Below are positions 1-7,303 of a stretch of 64,000 nucleotides of DNA, one piece after another (the stretch's first letter is position 1; each line of letters opens with the position of its first letter). A model generated the notes under the pieces. It did not search any database, had not been told where the DNA came from, and saw only the letters and a program-made list of their open reading frames with translations. The stretch is from Nonomuraea helvata. GTDB taxonomy: Bacteria; Actinomycetota; Actinomycetes; Streptosporangiales; Streptosporangiaceae. The stretch spans positions 1 to 64,000 of the forward strand of contig NZ_BAAAXV010000003.1 of assembly GCF_039535785.1 (NCBI RefSeq). Reading direction: 5' to 3'. The translations under genes were made by a program, and so were the position numbers.

Positions 1-60
1 GTCACCCGCCTGATGGTGAACACCTGCTGCTCGGCCCTGGAGAAGGCCGGCCAGGTCTGA
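1..60 (+). CDS. C-terminal end of an unidentified protein (partial)
   Basis: Frame 1 reads open from the window edge for 19 codons and stops at TGA (58-60); the tail ends in SALEKAGQV. A strong hairpin terminator follows 17 bases downstream, which supports this being a real gene end rather than a chance frame. Too little is visible to assign a family. It converges on the aldehyde dehydrogenase gene, so the two share the terminator. Confidence 0.6.
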   Translation, partial: VTRLMVNTCCSALEKAGQV

Positions 61-77
61 TCCTCGCTCGCAGAGAA

Positions 78-113
78 AAGAACGGGCCCCTCGTCGCCGA
101 GGGGCCCGTTCTT
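78..113. terminator. Bidirectional hairpin terminator
   Basis: A perfect 16-bp stem (left arm 78-93 AAGAACGGGCCCCTCG, loop TCGC, right arm 98-113). The arms begin with AAGAAC and end with GTTCTT, giving a short A-rich run before and T-rich run after on either strand. It lies between two converging genes and can end transcription from both sides. Confidence 0.9.
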
Positions 114-130
114 GCATCGAGACGAGACGA

Positions 131-1669
131 TTATGGCAGGCGGAAGTTCAGGTCGGGCTCGATTTCCGCGACATCCATCTGGGCCTTCTGCAGGCGGCCC
201 GAATGGTCCCAGTTCATCGCCTGCCAGCGGGTGAACTGGTCGAGCACCCACATGCCCGACTGGCGGCTGCCGTTGCCCGACTTGCCGTTGCCGCCGAACG
301 GGAGGTGGGCCTCGGCGCCCGAGGTGGAGTTGTTGACGCTGACCATGCCGGCCGAGATGCCCTCGCGGAAGCGGAAGGCGTGCTGCGGGTCACTGGTGTA
401 GATGGAGCTCGACAGGCCGTAGCCGGGCAGGTTGGCCAGCTCGATGGCCTCGTCCAGGGTCCTGAACGTGGTCACGCCGACGATCGGGCCGAACGTCTCC
501 TCCAGGAACAGCTGGTCGGTGGGCTGGACGCCGTCCACGACGACCGGGTGGTAGTAGAGGCCCTGCTCGCCGTCGAAGTCGCGGTGCGGGTTGTCCTTCG
601 TGATCCGCCCGACATTTCCGGACACGACCTTGTGGTGGGGTTGGATCCAGGTCAGGAACTCCTCGTACCGGTCGGCGAACTTCTGGTCGAGCAGCGGGCC
701 CGCCAGCACGTCCCCGTCAGGGTGGCCGATCGTCGACTCGCGTACGGCCCGCGCGTACCGCTCCACGAACTCGTCGTGCACGCTCTCATGCACGATCACC
801 GTGCCCAGGCTCGTGCAGCGCTGGCCGGCCGTGCCGAAGCCCGAGAACAGCGCGCCCTCGACGGCCAGGTCGAGGTCGGCGTCCGGCATGATCACCATCG
901 GGTTCTTGCCGCCCAGCTCCAGGCAGGCCGACTGCAGGTGCCGCCCGGTCAGCTCGCCGATCTTCCTGCCCACCTCGCTGGAGCCGGTGAACCCGACCTT
1001 CTGCACGCTCCCCTCCCCGAGGGCCTGCTCCAGTCCCTCGAACGTCTCGGCGCCGTCGGCGAAGACGAGGTTCAGCACACCGTCGGGCAGCCCGGCGGCC
1101 ACGAAGAGCTGGAACATGGCGTGCGCGGAGGCGGCGGCGTACTCGGCGGGCTTCCAGACGACGGCGTTGCCGCAGAGCAGCGCCGGGACCAGGTACCACG
1201 AGGGCACGGCGACCGGGAAATTGCCCGCGGTGACGACCGCCGCGACACCGACGGGGTTCCGGAACGTGAACAGGTTCTTGTCCGGCATCTCCGACGGGAC
1301 CGTCTGCCCGTACAGCCGGCGGCCCTCGCCGAGGAAGAAGTCGCACGTGTCGACGATCTCCCGCACCTCGCCCAGGGCCTCGGCGTACGGCTTGCCGATC
1401 TCCTCGGTCACCAGGCGGGCCAGCCGCTCGGCGTTGGCCTCGACCAGCCGCCCGATGGAGGCGATCACCCGCCCGCGCACCGGGGCAGGCACCTTGGCCC
1501 ACTCGCGCTGGGCCTCCTTGGCGGCACGGCAGGCGGCGGCGAACGTGCCGGCGTCCGCCAGGCCGACGTGGGCCACGACCTCGCTGGTGCGCGAGGGGTT
1601 GGTGGACGCGTACGTGGCGGTGGTGCCCGCCTCCTTGCCACCCACTATGGAAACGATCTGACGGCTCAC
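131..1669 (-). CDS. Aldehyde dehydrogenase family protein
   Basis: Protein of 512 residues in the NAD(P)+-dependent aldehyde dehydrogenase superfamily, which oxidises an aldehyde to a carboxylate in the cytoplasm. The general-base glutamate is in LELGGKNP (about residue 251) and the catalytic cysteine in GTAGQRCTS (about residue 285); the substrate-loop motif EETFGPIVG is near the C-terminus. The QRCTS context resembles the aminoadipate/piperideine-carboxylate semialdehyde group, but the substrate is not settled. The frame stays open far upstream, yet the GTG at 1667-1669 is the likely start: a GAGGAGGG Shine-Dalgarno lies just before it and the family's N-terminus begins here. It follows galU on the same strand after 65 bases, so the two may be co-transcribed. 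Confidence 0.9.
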   Translation of the reverse strand: MSRQIVSIVGGKEAGTTATYASTNPSRTSEVVAHVGLADAGTFAAACRAAKEAQREWAKVPAPVRGRVIASIGRLVEANAERLARLVTEEIGKPYAEALGEVREIVDTCDFFLGEGRRLYGQTVPSEMPDKNLFTFRNPVGVAAVVTAGNFPVAVPSWYLVPALLCGNAVVWKPAEYAAASAHAMFQLFVAAGLPDGVLNLVFADGAETFEGLEQALGEGSVQKVGFTGSSEVGRKIGELTGRHLQSACLELGGKNPMVIMPDADLDLAVEGALFSGFGTAGQRCTSLGTVIVHESVHDEFVERYARAVRESTIGHPDGDVLAGPLLDQKFADRYEEFLTWIQPHHKVVSGNVGRITKDNPHRDFDGEQGLYYHPVVVDGVQPTDQLFLEETFGPIVGVTTFRTLDEAIELANLPGYGLSSSIYTSDPQHAFRFREGISAGMVSVNNSTSGAEAHLPFGGNGKSGNGSRQSGMWVLDQFTRWQAMNWDHSGRLQKAQMDVAEIEPDLNFRLP

Positions 1670-1715
1670 CGGTGCCCTCCTCGTAGTTTCTCCGGACAGA
1701 CAATCATCTCGCCGG

Positions 1716-1740
1716 AAAAAAACCCAAGGCGCGCTCAGGG
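1716..1740 (-). terminator. Weak hairpin and T-tract after galU
   Basis: On the minus strand an imperfect hairpin (1723-1740, CCC..GGG ends) overlaps the galU stop codon and runs directly into seven T residues (1716-1722). It looks like a partial intrinsic terminator or attenuator between galU and the aldehyde dehydrogenase. The stem is poor, so termination is likely incomplete. Confidence 0.3.
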
Positions 1741-2622
1741 TGCCGCCGCGCCGTCGCTCTCCTGCGCGAGCCTGCGCAGCTCGGGCCCGTACTCCGGGTG
1801 CGCGAGCGCGGCGGCGAACTGCGCCCTGAGGTAGTTGAGCGGCGAGCCCGTGTCCCACCAGGTGCCGTCGATGACCTGCCCGTACACCGGGTGGCCGGCG
1901 GCGTGCCGGTTCAGGGCGTCGGTGAGGTAGATCTCGCCCTGCGGGTTCTCGTGCCACCTGCGCGTCTGCTCCTGGAGCTCTTCGACGACACCGGGGGTGA
2001 CGACGTACCCGCCGATGGCGGCGTAGCGCGAGGGCGCCTCCTCGGGGGACGGCTTCTCGACCAGCCCGGAGATCAGCAGGCGGCCGTCGCCGAGGTCCTC
2101 CTTGACGATCGGCACGCCGTACCGCGAGGCGTCCTCGACGGCCATCGGCATCAGGGCCAGCACGGGCGCCCCGGTGGCCTCGTACGCGGCCTTGAGCTGC
2201 TTGGCCCTGGGCACCTCCGCCACGAACACGTCGTCCGCCCACAGCACCATGAACGGCTCGTCGCCGATGACGCGGGCGGCGTTCAGCACGGGGGTGCCGT
2301 TGCCGTACGGGCCGTTCTGGTACAGGTACGTGATGTGGGCCAGCGACGACAGCTCCGCGACCGCGTCGGCCAGGTCGTCCTTGCCCGCGGCGCGGAGCTG
2401 CAGCTCGAGGTCGGCGTCGGGAGCGAAGTGCCGCTGGATGAGGTCCTTGCGGGGCGAGGTGACGATGGTGATCTCGTCGATGCCGGAATCCACGAGCTCG
2501 CGGATGGTGTGCTCGATGACGGGCTTGTCGCCGATCGGCAGCATCTCCTTGGGCAGCGCCCTGGTCAGCGGCAGCAGCCGGGTGCCGAGTCCGGCCACGG
2601 GGATGACGGCTTTGTGGACCAT
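1735..2622 (-). CDS. galU: UTP--glucose-1-phosphate uridylyltransferase
   Basis: Makes UDP-glucose from UTP and glucose 1-phosphate, the precursor for cell-envelope glycans, trehalose and galactose use. At 295 residues it is full length for bacterial GalU. The nucleotide-binding signature GLGTRLLPLTRALPKEMLPI is at residues 11-30, followed by GDKPVIEH; LWADDVF is the metal-binding Asp region and LVEKPSPEEAPS the sugar-binding Glu-Lys-Pro motif. The ATG at 2620-2622 has a good AAGGAGAG ribosome site six bases upstream. The gene points toward the aldehyde dehydrogenase and away from the cupin gene; no sugar-biosynthesis partner is adjacent. Confidence 0.95.
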   Translation of the reverse strand: MVHKAVIPVAGLGTRLLPLTRALPKEMLPIGDKPVIEHTIRELVDSGIDEITIVTSPRKDLIQRHFAPDADLELQLRAAGKDDLADAVAELSSLAHITYLYQNGPYGNGTPVLNAARVIGDEPFMVLWADDVFVAEVPRAKQLKAAYEATGAPVLALMPMAVEDASRYGVPIVKEDLGDGRLLISGLVEKPSPEEAPSRYAAIGGYVVTPGVVEELQEQTRRWHENPQGEIYLTDALNRHAAGHPVYGQVIDGTWWDTGSPLNYLRAQFAAALAHPEYGPELRRLAQESDGAAAP

Positions 2623-2783
2623 ACGTCTCTCCTTGGATCGAGCGGCTTGATCGTGCAGGGGAGCGAGGCCGACGTTACCTCAGCCGTTCTGCCCGGTCTG
2701 CCCCAGGATGCGCGCGGCAGCAGCCGGGCCGGCCGTCCCTCCGCAGGCGCCGACTCGATGCCCGGCACACCTCCTGTATGGCG

Positions 2784-3329
2784 CTAGGCGGTGAAGTCGG
2801 CGAAGTCGAAGCCCGGTGACACGATGCAGCTCACCAGCACCGGCTCGTCGGAGGCCGGGCGGGCCGACTGCCACACGCCGCCGGGCACGACCGCCTGGGG
2901 GACCTCGCCGTCCTCCACCCGCGGTCCCAGGGTGATCGTGGTGTCGCCGATCGTCAGGCTCAGCGGGCCGCCGCGGTGCCACAGCCAGACCTCGTCCGAC
3001 CGCACCAGGTGCGGCACCGACGCCTCGCCCGGGTCCAGCAGGAAGTAGATGCCGGTGGCGCTGGCCCGCGGCCCCGGGTATCCGTCCGGCCGGAACGTCA
3101 CGGCCGTCTTCCACGTCTCCCTGAACCAGCCGCCTTCGGGGTGGGGGAGCAGGTCGAGGGCCTCGGCGATGGGCGGACGCGCGACGAACCCGACCGGGGC
3201 GCCCGTGACGTCCCTGCGCAGGAAGCGGTTGCCGTCCAGGACGAGCTGCCCGTCGAGCGAGGTGGCGAGGGCGGCTGCCTCGTCGGGCACCTCCATGGAC
3301 GGGCCGTCGGGGTACGTGCGCAGCTCCAC
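2784..3329 (-). CDS. Cupin-fold protein of the DUF985 (cupin_5) family
   Basis: A 181-residue protein. From residue about 65 it shows the family hallmarks in order: PHPEGGWFRETW, IYFLLDPGEASVPH, SDEVWLWHRGGPL, QAVVPGGVWQSA, and the C-terminal VSCIVSPGFDFADF. The conserved His, Glu and Asp residues form the presumed metal or small-molecule pocket of the beta-barrel. The first 60 residues are an extra N-terminal segment not typical of the minimal 150-residue family. The start is GTG at 3327-3329, only a few bases downstream of a -10-like TAAACT, so the transcript may be leaderless. Biochemical role is unknown for the family. Confidence 0.85.
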   Translation of the reverse strand: MELRTYPDGPSMEVPDEAAALATSLDGQLVLDGNRFLRRDVTGAPVGFVARPPIAEALDLLPHPEGGWFRETWKTAVTFRPDGYPGPRASATGIYFLLDPGEASVPHLVRSDEVWLWHRGGPLSLTIGDTTITLGPRVEDGEVPQAVVPGGVWQSARPASDEPVLVSCIVSPGFDFADFTA

Positions 3330-3348
3330 TTGGCAGAGTTTATGCCAA
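3330..3348. promoter_or_regulatory. Inverted repeat over the cupin promoter
   Basis: TTGGCA (3330-3335) and TGCCAA (3343-3348) form a perfect 6-bp inverted repeat with a 7-base spacer. On the minus strand the spacer contains a TAAACT -10-like element right before the GTG start of the cupin gene, so a bound protein would block that promoter. It also lies about 65 bases upstream of the divergent five-gene operon. The cognate regulator is not identifiable from the window. Confidence 0.45.
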
Positions 3349-3411
3349 TAAATCAGGACAAGGCGGGTGACGCATGCCGGGTCTCCGGGCAGCTCGCGAA
3401 CTTAACGCGAA

Positions 3412-4902
3412 ATGTCGGTCGAGGTGGCTAGTCTGCGGCAGGTGATCGAACGGTGGAGCCGTGATCAGGTCCTCGCCCTTGCCCCCGACGCGTCGTCCCA
3501 GAAGGCGGCTCAAGGGGTGGCGACGCCCGGGAAATGGTCGTTGCGCGGCGCGACAGGCACGATCGTGTACGGCGAGTGCAAGGGGAGCGGGGCCAGGCCC
3601 TACCTTGCCTGCGTCGACCTGAACGAGCCCGCGTACCGGTGCAGTTGCCCGAGCAGGAAGTTCCCGTGCAAGCACGCGCTCGGGCTGCTGCTCATGTGGT
3701 CCGCTGACGGGCTGCCCGTTACGGAGGACGCTCCGCAGTGGGTGACCGAGTGGGTCGAGGGGCGGGCCGAGCGGGCCGCCAAGGCGGCGGCCAAGATCGA
3801 GGTTGCCCGCGCCAGGAAGGCGGCGGAGAGCGACACGTCGGATGGCGGGGGGAGCGGCGCGGCTTCTGAGGGCGGGGTCTCTGAGGGTGGGCGGTCGCGG
3901 GCCGCTGGGGAGGTCGCGGCGGCGTCCGAGAGGCGCCCCGAGTCCGTACGGCATGGCCGCGTCGCCGCCGGGCTGACCGAGCTGGAGCGGTGGCTCGATG
4001 ACCAGGTGCGGCAAGGGCTGGCGGGGGCCGCCGAGCACGAGTGGGAAGGGCTGGCCAAGCGGCTCATCGACGCCCAGGCGCCCGGCGTGGCGGGGATCGT
4101 GTCCAGGCTGGGCCGGGTCCGGGCGGACGACGACTGGCCGGGGCGGCTGCTCGAGGAGTACGCGCTGATCCGGTTGCTCGCCATCGCCTACCGGCGGCGG
4201 TCGGAGCTGCCCGCGCCGCTGGCCGAGACCGTGCTGAGCCGGGTCGGGTTCCCGGTCGGCCGGGACGAGGTGCTGGCCGGGCCCGGCGTGCGCGATCGGT
4301 GGGACGTGCTGGGCAGGCGCGACGAAGTGCAGGACCGGCTGACCGCCCGGCGGGTGTGGCTGCGAGGGCGCCACACCGGACGGGCGGCGCTGGTGCTCTC
4401 GTTCGCGCCGCAGGGGCAGCCGCTCGACGCCTCCCTGGTCACGGGGACAACGATCGATGCCGACCTCGGTTTCTACCCGGGCGCCGCCCCGCTGAGAGCG
4501 CTCGTCGCCGCCCGCTACGACTCGGGCGAGAACGACGTCTCCGGGAGAGCGCGTCCGGCCGACGACGGTGGCTCCAAGGCGACGCCGCCGGGGGTGGGTC
4601 CGGCCGACGATGGTGGCTCCAAGGGGGTGCCGCCCGGCGTGTCGCCGGATGGGGCGCTCGACGAGGTGGCCAGGGTGCTGGCCGAGGATCCGTGGACCGA
4701 GTCGTGGCCGCTCGTGCTGGCCGGGGTGGTACCCGGGCGGGCCTCACTCGGCGGTCTCCCGCTGCACCCCGTGGCGCGCGATCCGTGGCGGCTGATCGCC
4801 GTCTCCGGGGGCCGCCCGCTCACCGTGGCGGTGGAGTGGACACCCCGAGGGTTGCGGCCCCTGACCACCTGGGACGACGAAGGAACGGCGGTGATCCTGT
4901 GA
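3412..4902 (+). CDS. SWIM zinc-finger family protein
   Basis: A 496-residue protein, first gene of a five-gene operon. A SWIM zinc finger is clear: Cys77, Cys79, Cys86 and His88 in RCSCPSRKFPCKH, preceded by a small beta domain with VYGECKGSGARPY. SWIM fingers bind nucleic acid or protein partners. Residues 100-185 are charged and low in complexity, and a two-copy 15-residue repeat (PADDGGSK..PPGV) sits in a linker near residue 390. The middle is helical and has no recognisable catalytic motif. The stop TGA overlaps the next gene's GTG (GTGA), so translation is probably coupled. It is the usual companion of DUF5691, MoxR, DUF5682 and VWA genes in actinomycetes; its role there is not established. 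Confidence 0.88.
   Translation: MSVEVASLRQVIERWSRDQVLALAPDASSQKAAQGVATPGKWSLRGATGTIVYGECKGSGARPYLACVDLNEPAYRCSCPSRKFPCKHALGLLLMWSADGLPVTEDAPQWVTEWVEGRAERAAKAAAKIEVARARKAAESDTSDGGGSGAASEGGVSEGGRSRAAGEVAAASERRPESVRHGRVAAGLTELERWLDDQVRQGLAGAAEHEWEGLAKRLIDAQAPGVAGIVSRLGRVRADDDWPGRLLEEYALIRLLAIAYRRRSELPAPLAETVLSRVGFPVGRDEVLAGPGVRDRWDVLGRRDEVQDRLTARRVWLRGRHTGRAALVLSFAPQGQPLDASLVTGTTIDADLGFYPGAAPLRALVAARYDSGENDVSGRARPADDGGSKATPPGVGPADDGGSKGVPPGVSPDGALDEVARVLAEDPWTESWPLVLAGVVPGRASLGGLPLHPVARDPWRLIAVSGGRPLTVAVEWTPRGLRPLTTWDDEGTAVIL
4553..4642 (+). repeat. Two-copy 45-bp in-frame repeat
   Basis: GTCCGGCCGACGA recurs at 4553 and 4598, giving two imperfect 45-bp units in the SWIM gene. Each encodes one 15-residue PADDGGSK..PPGV unit of a flexible linker. 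The period is a multiple of three, so copy number could change without a frameshift. Confidence 0.75.
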
Positions 4903-6242
4903 CCGCCTGGGAGGAGCTGGCGTCCACGGCGCTCGTGGGCACCGATCGCAGGCCGTACCACGGAGATCTGCTCGAGGCCGCGGCCGTCGAAGTGGCGCGG
5001 CGCAGGGCCGGGCGCAGGATCGGGGAGCCCGAGCGGCAAGACCCCGCGCCCGATGAGGAGCGGGCGGCCGTGGGACGTCGGGCGGCCGAGCGGCTGGCGC
5101 GGATCATGGGTGGCGAGCACGAGAGGCTGCTCCCCGAATGGCTGGCCGCGGCCGCCGGCACCGGCAGGAGGGTGCCGCCTTACGTGCTGCCCGAACTCCT
5201 GGACAGAGGGCGGCGGGACCGCTCGATCCGGGTGCATCTCGGGGTGCTGGCCGGGCAGCGGGGGCGGTGGCTGGCCGGGGTCAATCCCGCCTGGGACTAC
5301 CTGCTCGAGGAGCCGACAGGGGAGACGTGGGAGCTGGGCGGCGCCGCGGATCGGCGTGAGCACCTGCGTGCCCTCAGGAAGGCCGATCCCGGCCGGGCCA
5401 GGCGGCTGCTGGAGAGCACATGGGAGCGGGAGACGCCCGACGACCGGGCCGAGTTCGCGGAGGTGCTGGCCGACGGGCTGAGCATGGAGGACGAGCCGTT
5501 CCTGGAGAGCGCGCTCGACGACCGCCGCCGAGAGGTGCGCCAGGTCGCCGCCAACCTCCTCACCCGCCTCCCCGGCTCGCGCCTGTCCCAGCGCATGGCC
5601 GAACGGGCGCGCGCCTGCGTGGCCATCAAGGGCAACGTCATCGCCGTCGAAGCCCCCGAGGTCTGCGACAAGGCGATGGAGCGCGACGGTGTGCGCCCCA
5701 AACCGCCGAGAGGCATCGGCGAGCGGGCCTGGTGGCTGCAGCAGCTCCTCGCCCGCGCCCCGCTGGGGGTCTGGGGCCACCCGCCCGCGCGGCTGCTCAC
5801 GATGAGGATCCCCGACTGGGACGCCGAGGTGAAGGCGGCCTGGGTACGTGCCGCGATCCTGCAGAAGGATCCCGGGTGGGCGCGGGCGATGTTCGGGTGG
5901 GACCCGATCGCGGACCTGCTGGATTCTCTGCCGCCCGACGAGCAGCAGGAACTCGCCGCCGATTTCGTGAAAAAGCATGACCTGGACAGCCAGTTGATCA
6001 TGGTGTTGGGCGGAGTGTCGTCCCACTGGCGCGAGGGCCTGGCCACGGCCGTCCTCCGCAAGATCGTGAAGGTGGCCACCACACAGCCCTGGAACCTCGG
6101 GGAGCTGGTCAAGATGGCGGGTGAGCGCATCGACCCGGCCCTGTTCCCCCTGGTCCTGAGCTACTCGCCCGTGGAGTCCATCCAGCAGGTGGCCGCCCTG
6201 CTGCGTTTCCGTGCCGACATGTACAAGGAGCTTTGCCCATGA
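4899..6242 (+). CDS. DUF5691 family alpha-helical protein
   Basis: A 447-residue protein, starting with the GTG that overlaps the SWIM stop codon and ending in an ATGA overlap with the ATPase gene. The N-terminus ASTALVGTDRR is characteristic of the family found beside MoxR-type ATPases. Residues 150-250 contain repeated helix pairs of the kind LLESTWERETPDDRAEFAEVL, ALDDRRREVRQVAANLL, which look like HEAT-type repeats and suggest a protein-binding scaffold. No transmembrane segment, signal peptide or catalytic motif is visible. Tight coupling to both neighbours suggests it works in a fixed ratio with the SWIM protein and the ATPase. Function is unknown. Confidence 0.85.
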   Translation: MTAWEELASTALVGTDRRPYHGDLLEAAAVEVARRRAGRRIGEPERQDPAPDEERAAVGRRAAERLARIMGGEHERLLPEWLAAAAGTGRRVPPYVLPELLDRGRRDRSIRVHLGVLAGQRGRWLAGVNPAWDYLLEEPTGETWELGGAADRREHLRALRKADPGRARRLLESTWERETPDDRAEFAEVLADGLSMEDEPFLESALDDRRREVRQVAANLLTRLPGSRLSQRMAERARACVAIKGNVIAVEAPEVCDKAMERDGVRPKPPRGIGERAWWLQQLLARAPLGVWGHPPARLLTMRIPDWDAEVKAAWVRAAILQKDPGWARAMFGWDPIADLLDSLPPDEQQELAADFVKKHDLDSQLIMVLGGVSSHWREGLATAVLRKIVKVATTQPWNLGELVKMAGERIDPALFPLVLSYSPVESIQQVAALLRFRADMYKELCP

Positions 6243-7303
6243 CCGTTCTGCGTCCGCACGCGGAAGACCAGTACGCCGAGGAGCTGGCCGTCCTGGCCAA
6301 GGACGACGACCGGCCCAGGCCGCCCGGCTGGAAGCTGTCGCCGTGGGCCGTGACCACGTACATCCTGGGCGACGGCGACCGCATCACCCCCAAATACGTG
6401 GGCGCGCGCCGCATCGTCGAGGTCGCCGTCGCCACGCTGGCCACCGACCGCGCGCTGCTGCTGCTCGGCGTGCCCGGCACGGCGAAGACCTGGCTGTCCG
6501 AGCACCTGGCCGCGGCCATCAGCGGCGACTCCACGCTGCTCGTGCAGGGCACCGCGGGCACCGCCGAGGAGGCCGTCCGGTACGGCTGGAACTACGCGAG
6601 ACTGCTGGCCGAGGGCCCCTCGATCGAGGCGCTGACCCCGTCGCCCGTGATGCGCGCCATGGCCGAGGGCCGGGTCGCGCGGGTGGAGGAGCTCACTCGC
6701 ATGCCGTCCGACGTACAGGACGCCCTGATCACCGTCCTGTCCGAGAAGACGCTGCCGATCCCCGAGCTCAACCACGAGGTCCAGGCCGAACGCGGCTTCA
6801 ACGTCATCGCCACGGCCAACGACCGCGACCGGGGCGTCAACGAGCTGTCCAGCGCGCTGCGCCGCCGCTTCAACACGGTCGTGCTGCCGGTCCCGGCCAC
6901 GGCCGAGGAGGAGGTGGACATCGTCTCGCGCCGCGTCACCCAGCTCGGGCACGCGCTGCAGCTGCCCGAGACGACGACCGGACTGACGGAGATCCGGCGG
7001 GTGGTGACGGTCTTCCGCGAGCTGCGCATGGGCGTCACCGAGGACGGGCGCACCAAGGTCAAGTCGCCCAGCGGGACCCTGTCCACGGCCGAGGCCATCT
7101 CGGTGCTCACCAACGGCATCGCCCTCGCGGCCCACTTCGGCGACGGGGTGCTGCGCCCCTCCGACGTGGCCGCCGGGATCGTGGGGGCGGTGGTGCAGGA
7201 GCCGGTGTCGGACCGGGTGGTGTGGCGCGAATACCTGGAGACGGTGGTCCGCGAGCGCCCCGACTGGCGCGACTTCTACCGCGCCTGCCGCGAGGTCATA
7301 TGA
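6239..7303 (+). CDS. MoxR-type AAA+ ATPase
   Basis: A 354-residue AAA+ ATPase. Walker A is GVPGTAKT (residues 77-84); the Walker B region is VARVEEL, with a Glu where Asp is usual; sensor 1 is NVIATAND, and LRRRFN supplies the arginine-finger segment. MoxR-family ATPases act as ring-shaped chaperones with a VWA-domain partner, often in metal insertion or complex maturation. The ATG at 6239 overlaps the previous stop as ATGA and is preferred over a TTG six bases upstream. Its own stop overlaps the next ATG. A VWA partner lies two genes downstream in the same operon. Confidence 0.92.
   Translation: MTVLRPHAEDQYAEELAVLAKDDDRPRPPGWKLSPWAVTTYILGDGDRITPKYVGARRIVEVAVATLATDRALLLLGVPGTAKTWLSEHLAAAISGDSTLLVQGTAGTAEEAVRYGWNYARLLAEGPSIEALTPSPVMRAMAEGRVARVEELTRMPSDVQDALITVLSEKTLPIPELNHEVQAERGFNVIATANDRDRGVNELSSALRRRFNTVVLPVPATAEEEVDIVSRRVTQLGHALQLPETTTGLTEIRRVVTVFRELRMGVTEDGRTKVKSPSGTLSTAEAISVLTNGIALAAHFGDGVLRPSDVAAGIVGAVVQEPVSDRVVWREYLETVVRERPDWRDFYRACREVI

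Noticed and set aside
203..1834. Long open frames antisense to the aldehyde dehydrogenase gene (543 and 356 codons)
   Set aside because: High G+C gives long frames on the opposite strand. The minus-strand frame carries intact catalytic motifs; the others have none.
1670..2242. Extended N-terminus of the aldehyde dehydrogenase reaching into galU
   Set aside because: The extra 190 residues are Arg-rich shadow sequence of galU, and a good ribosome site precedes the GTG at 1669.
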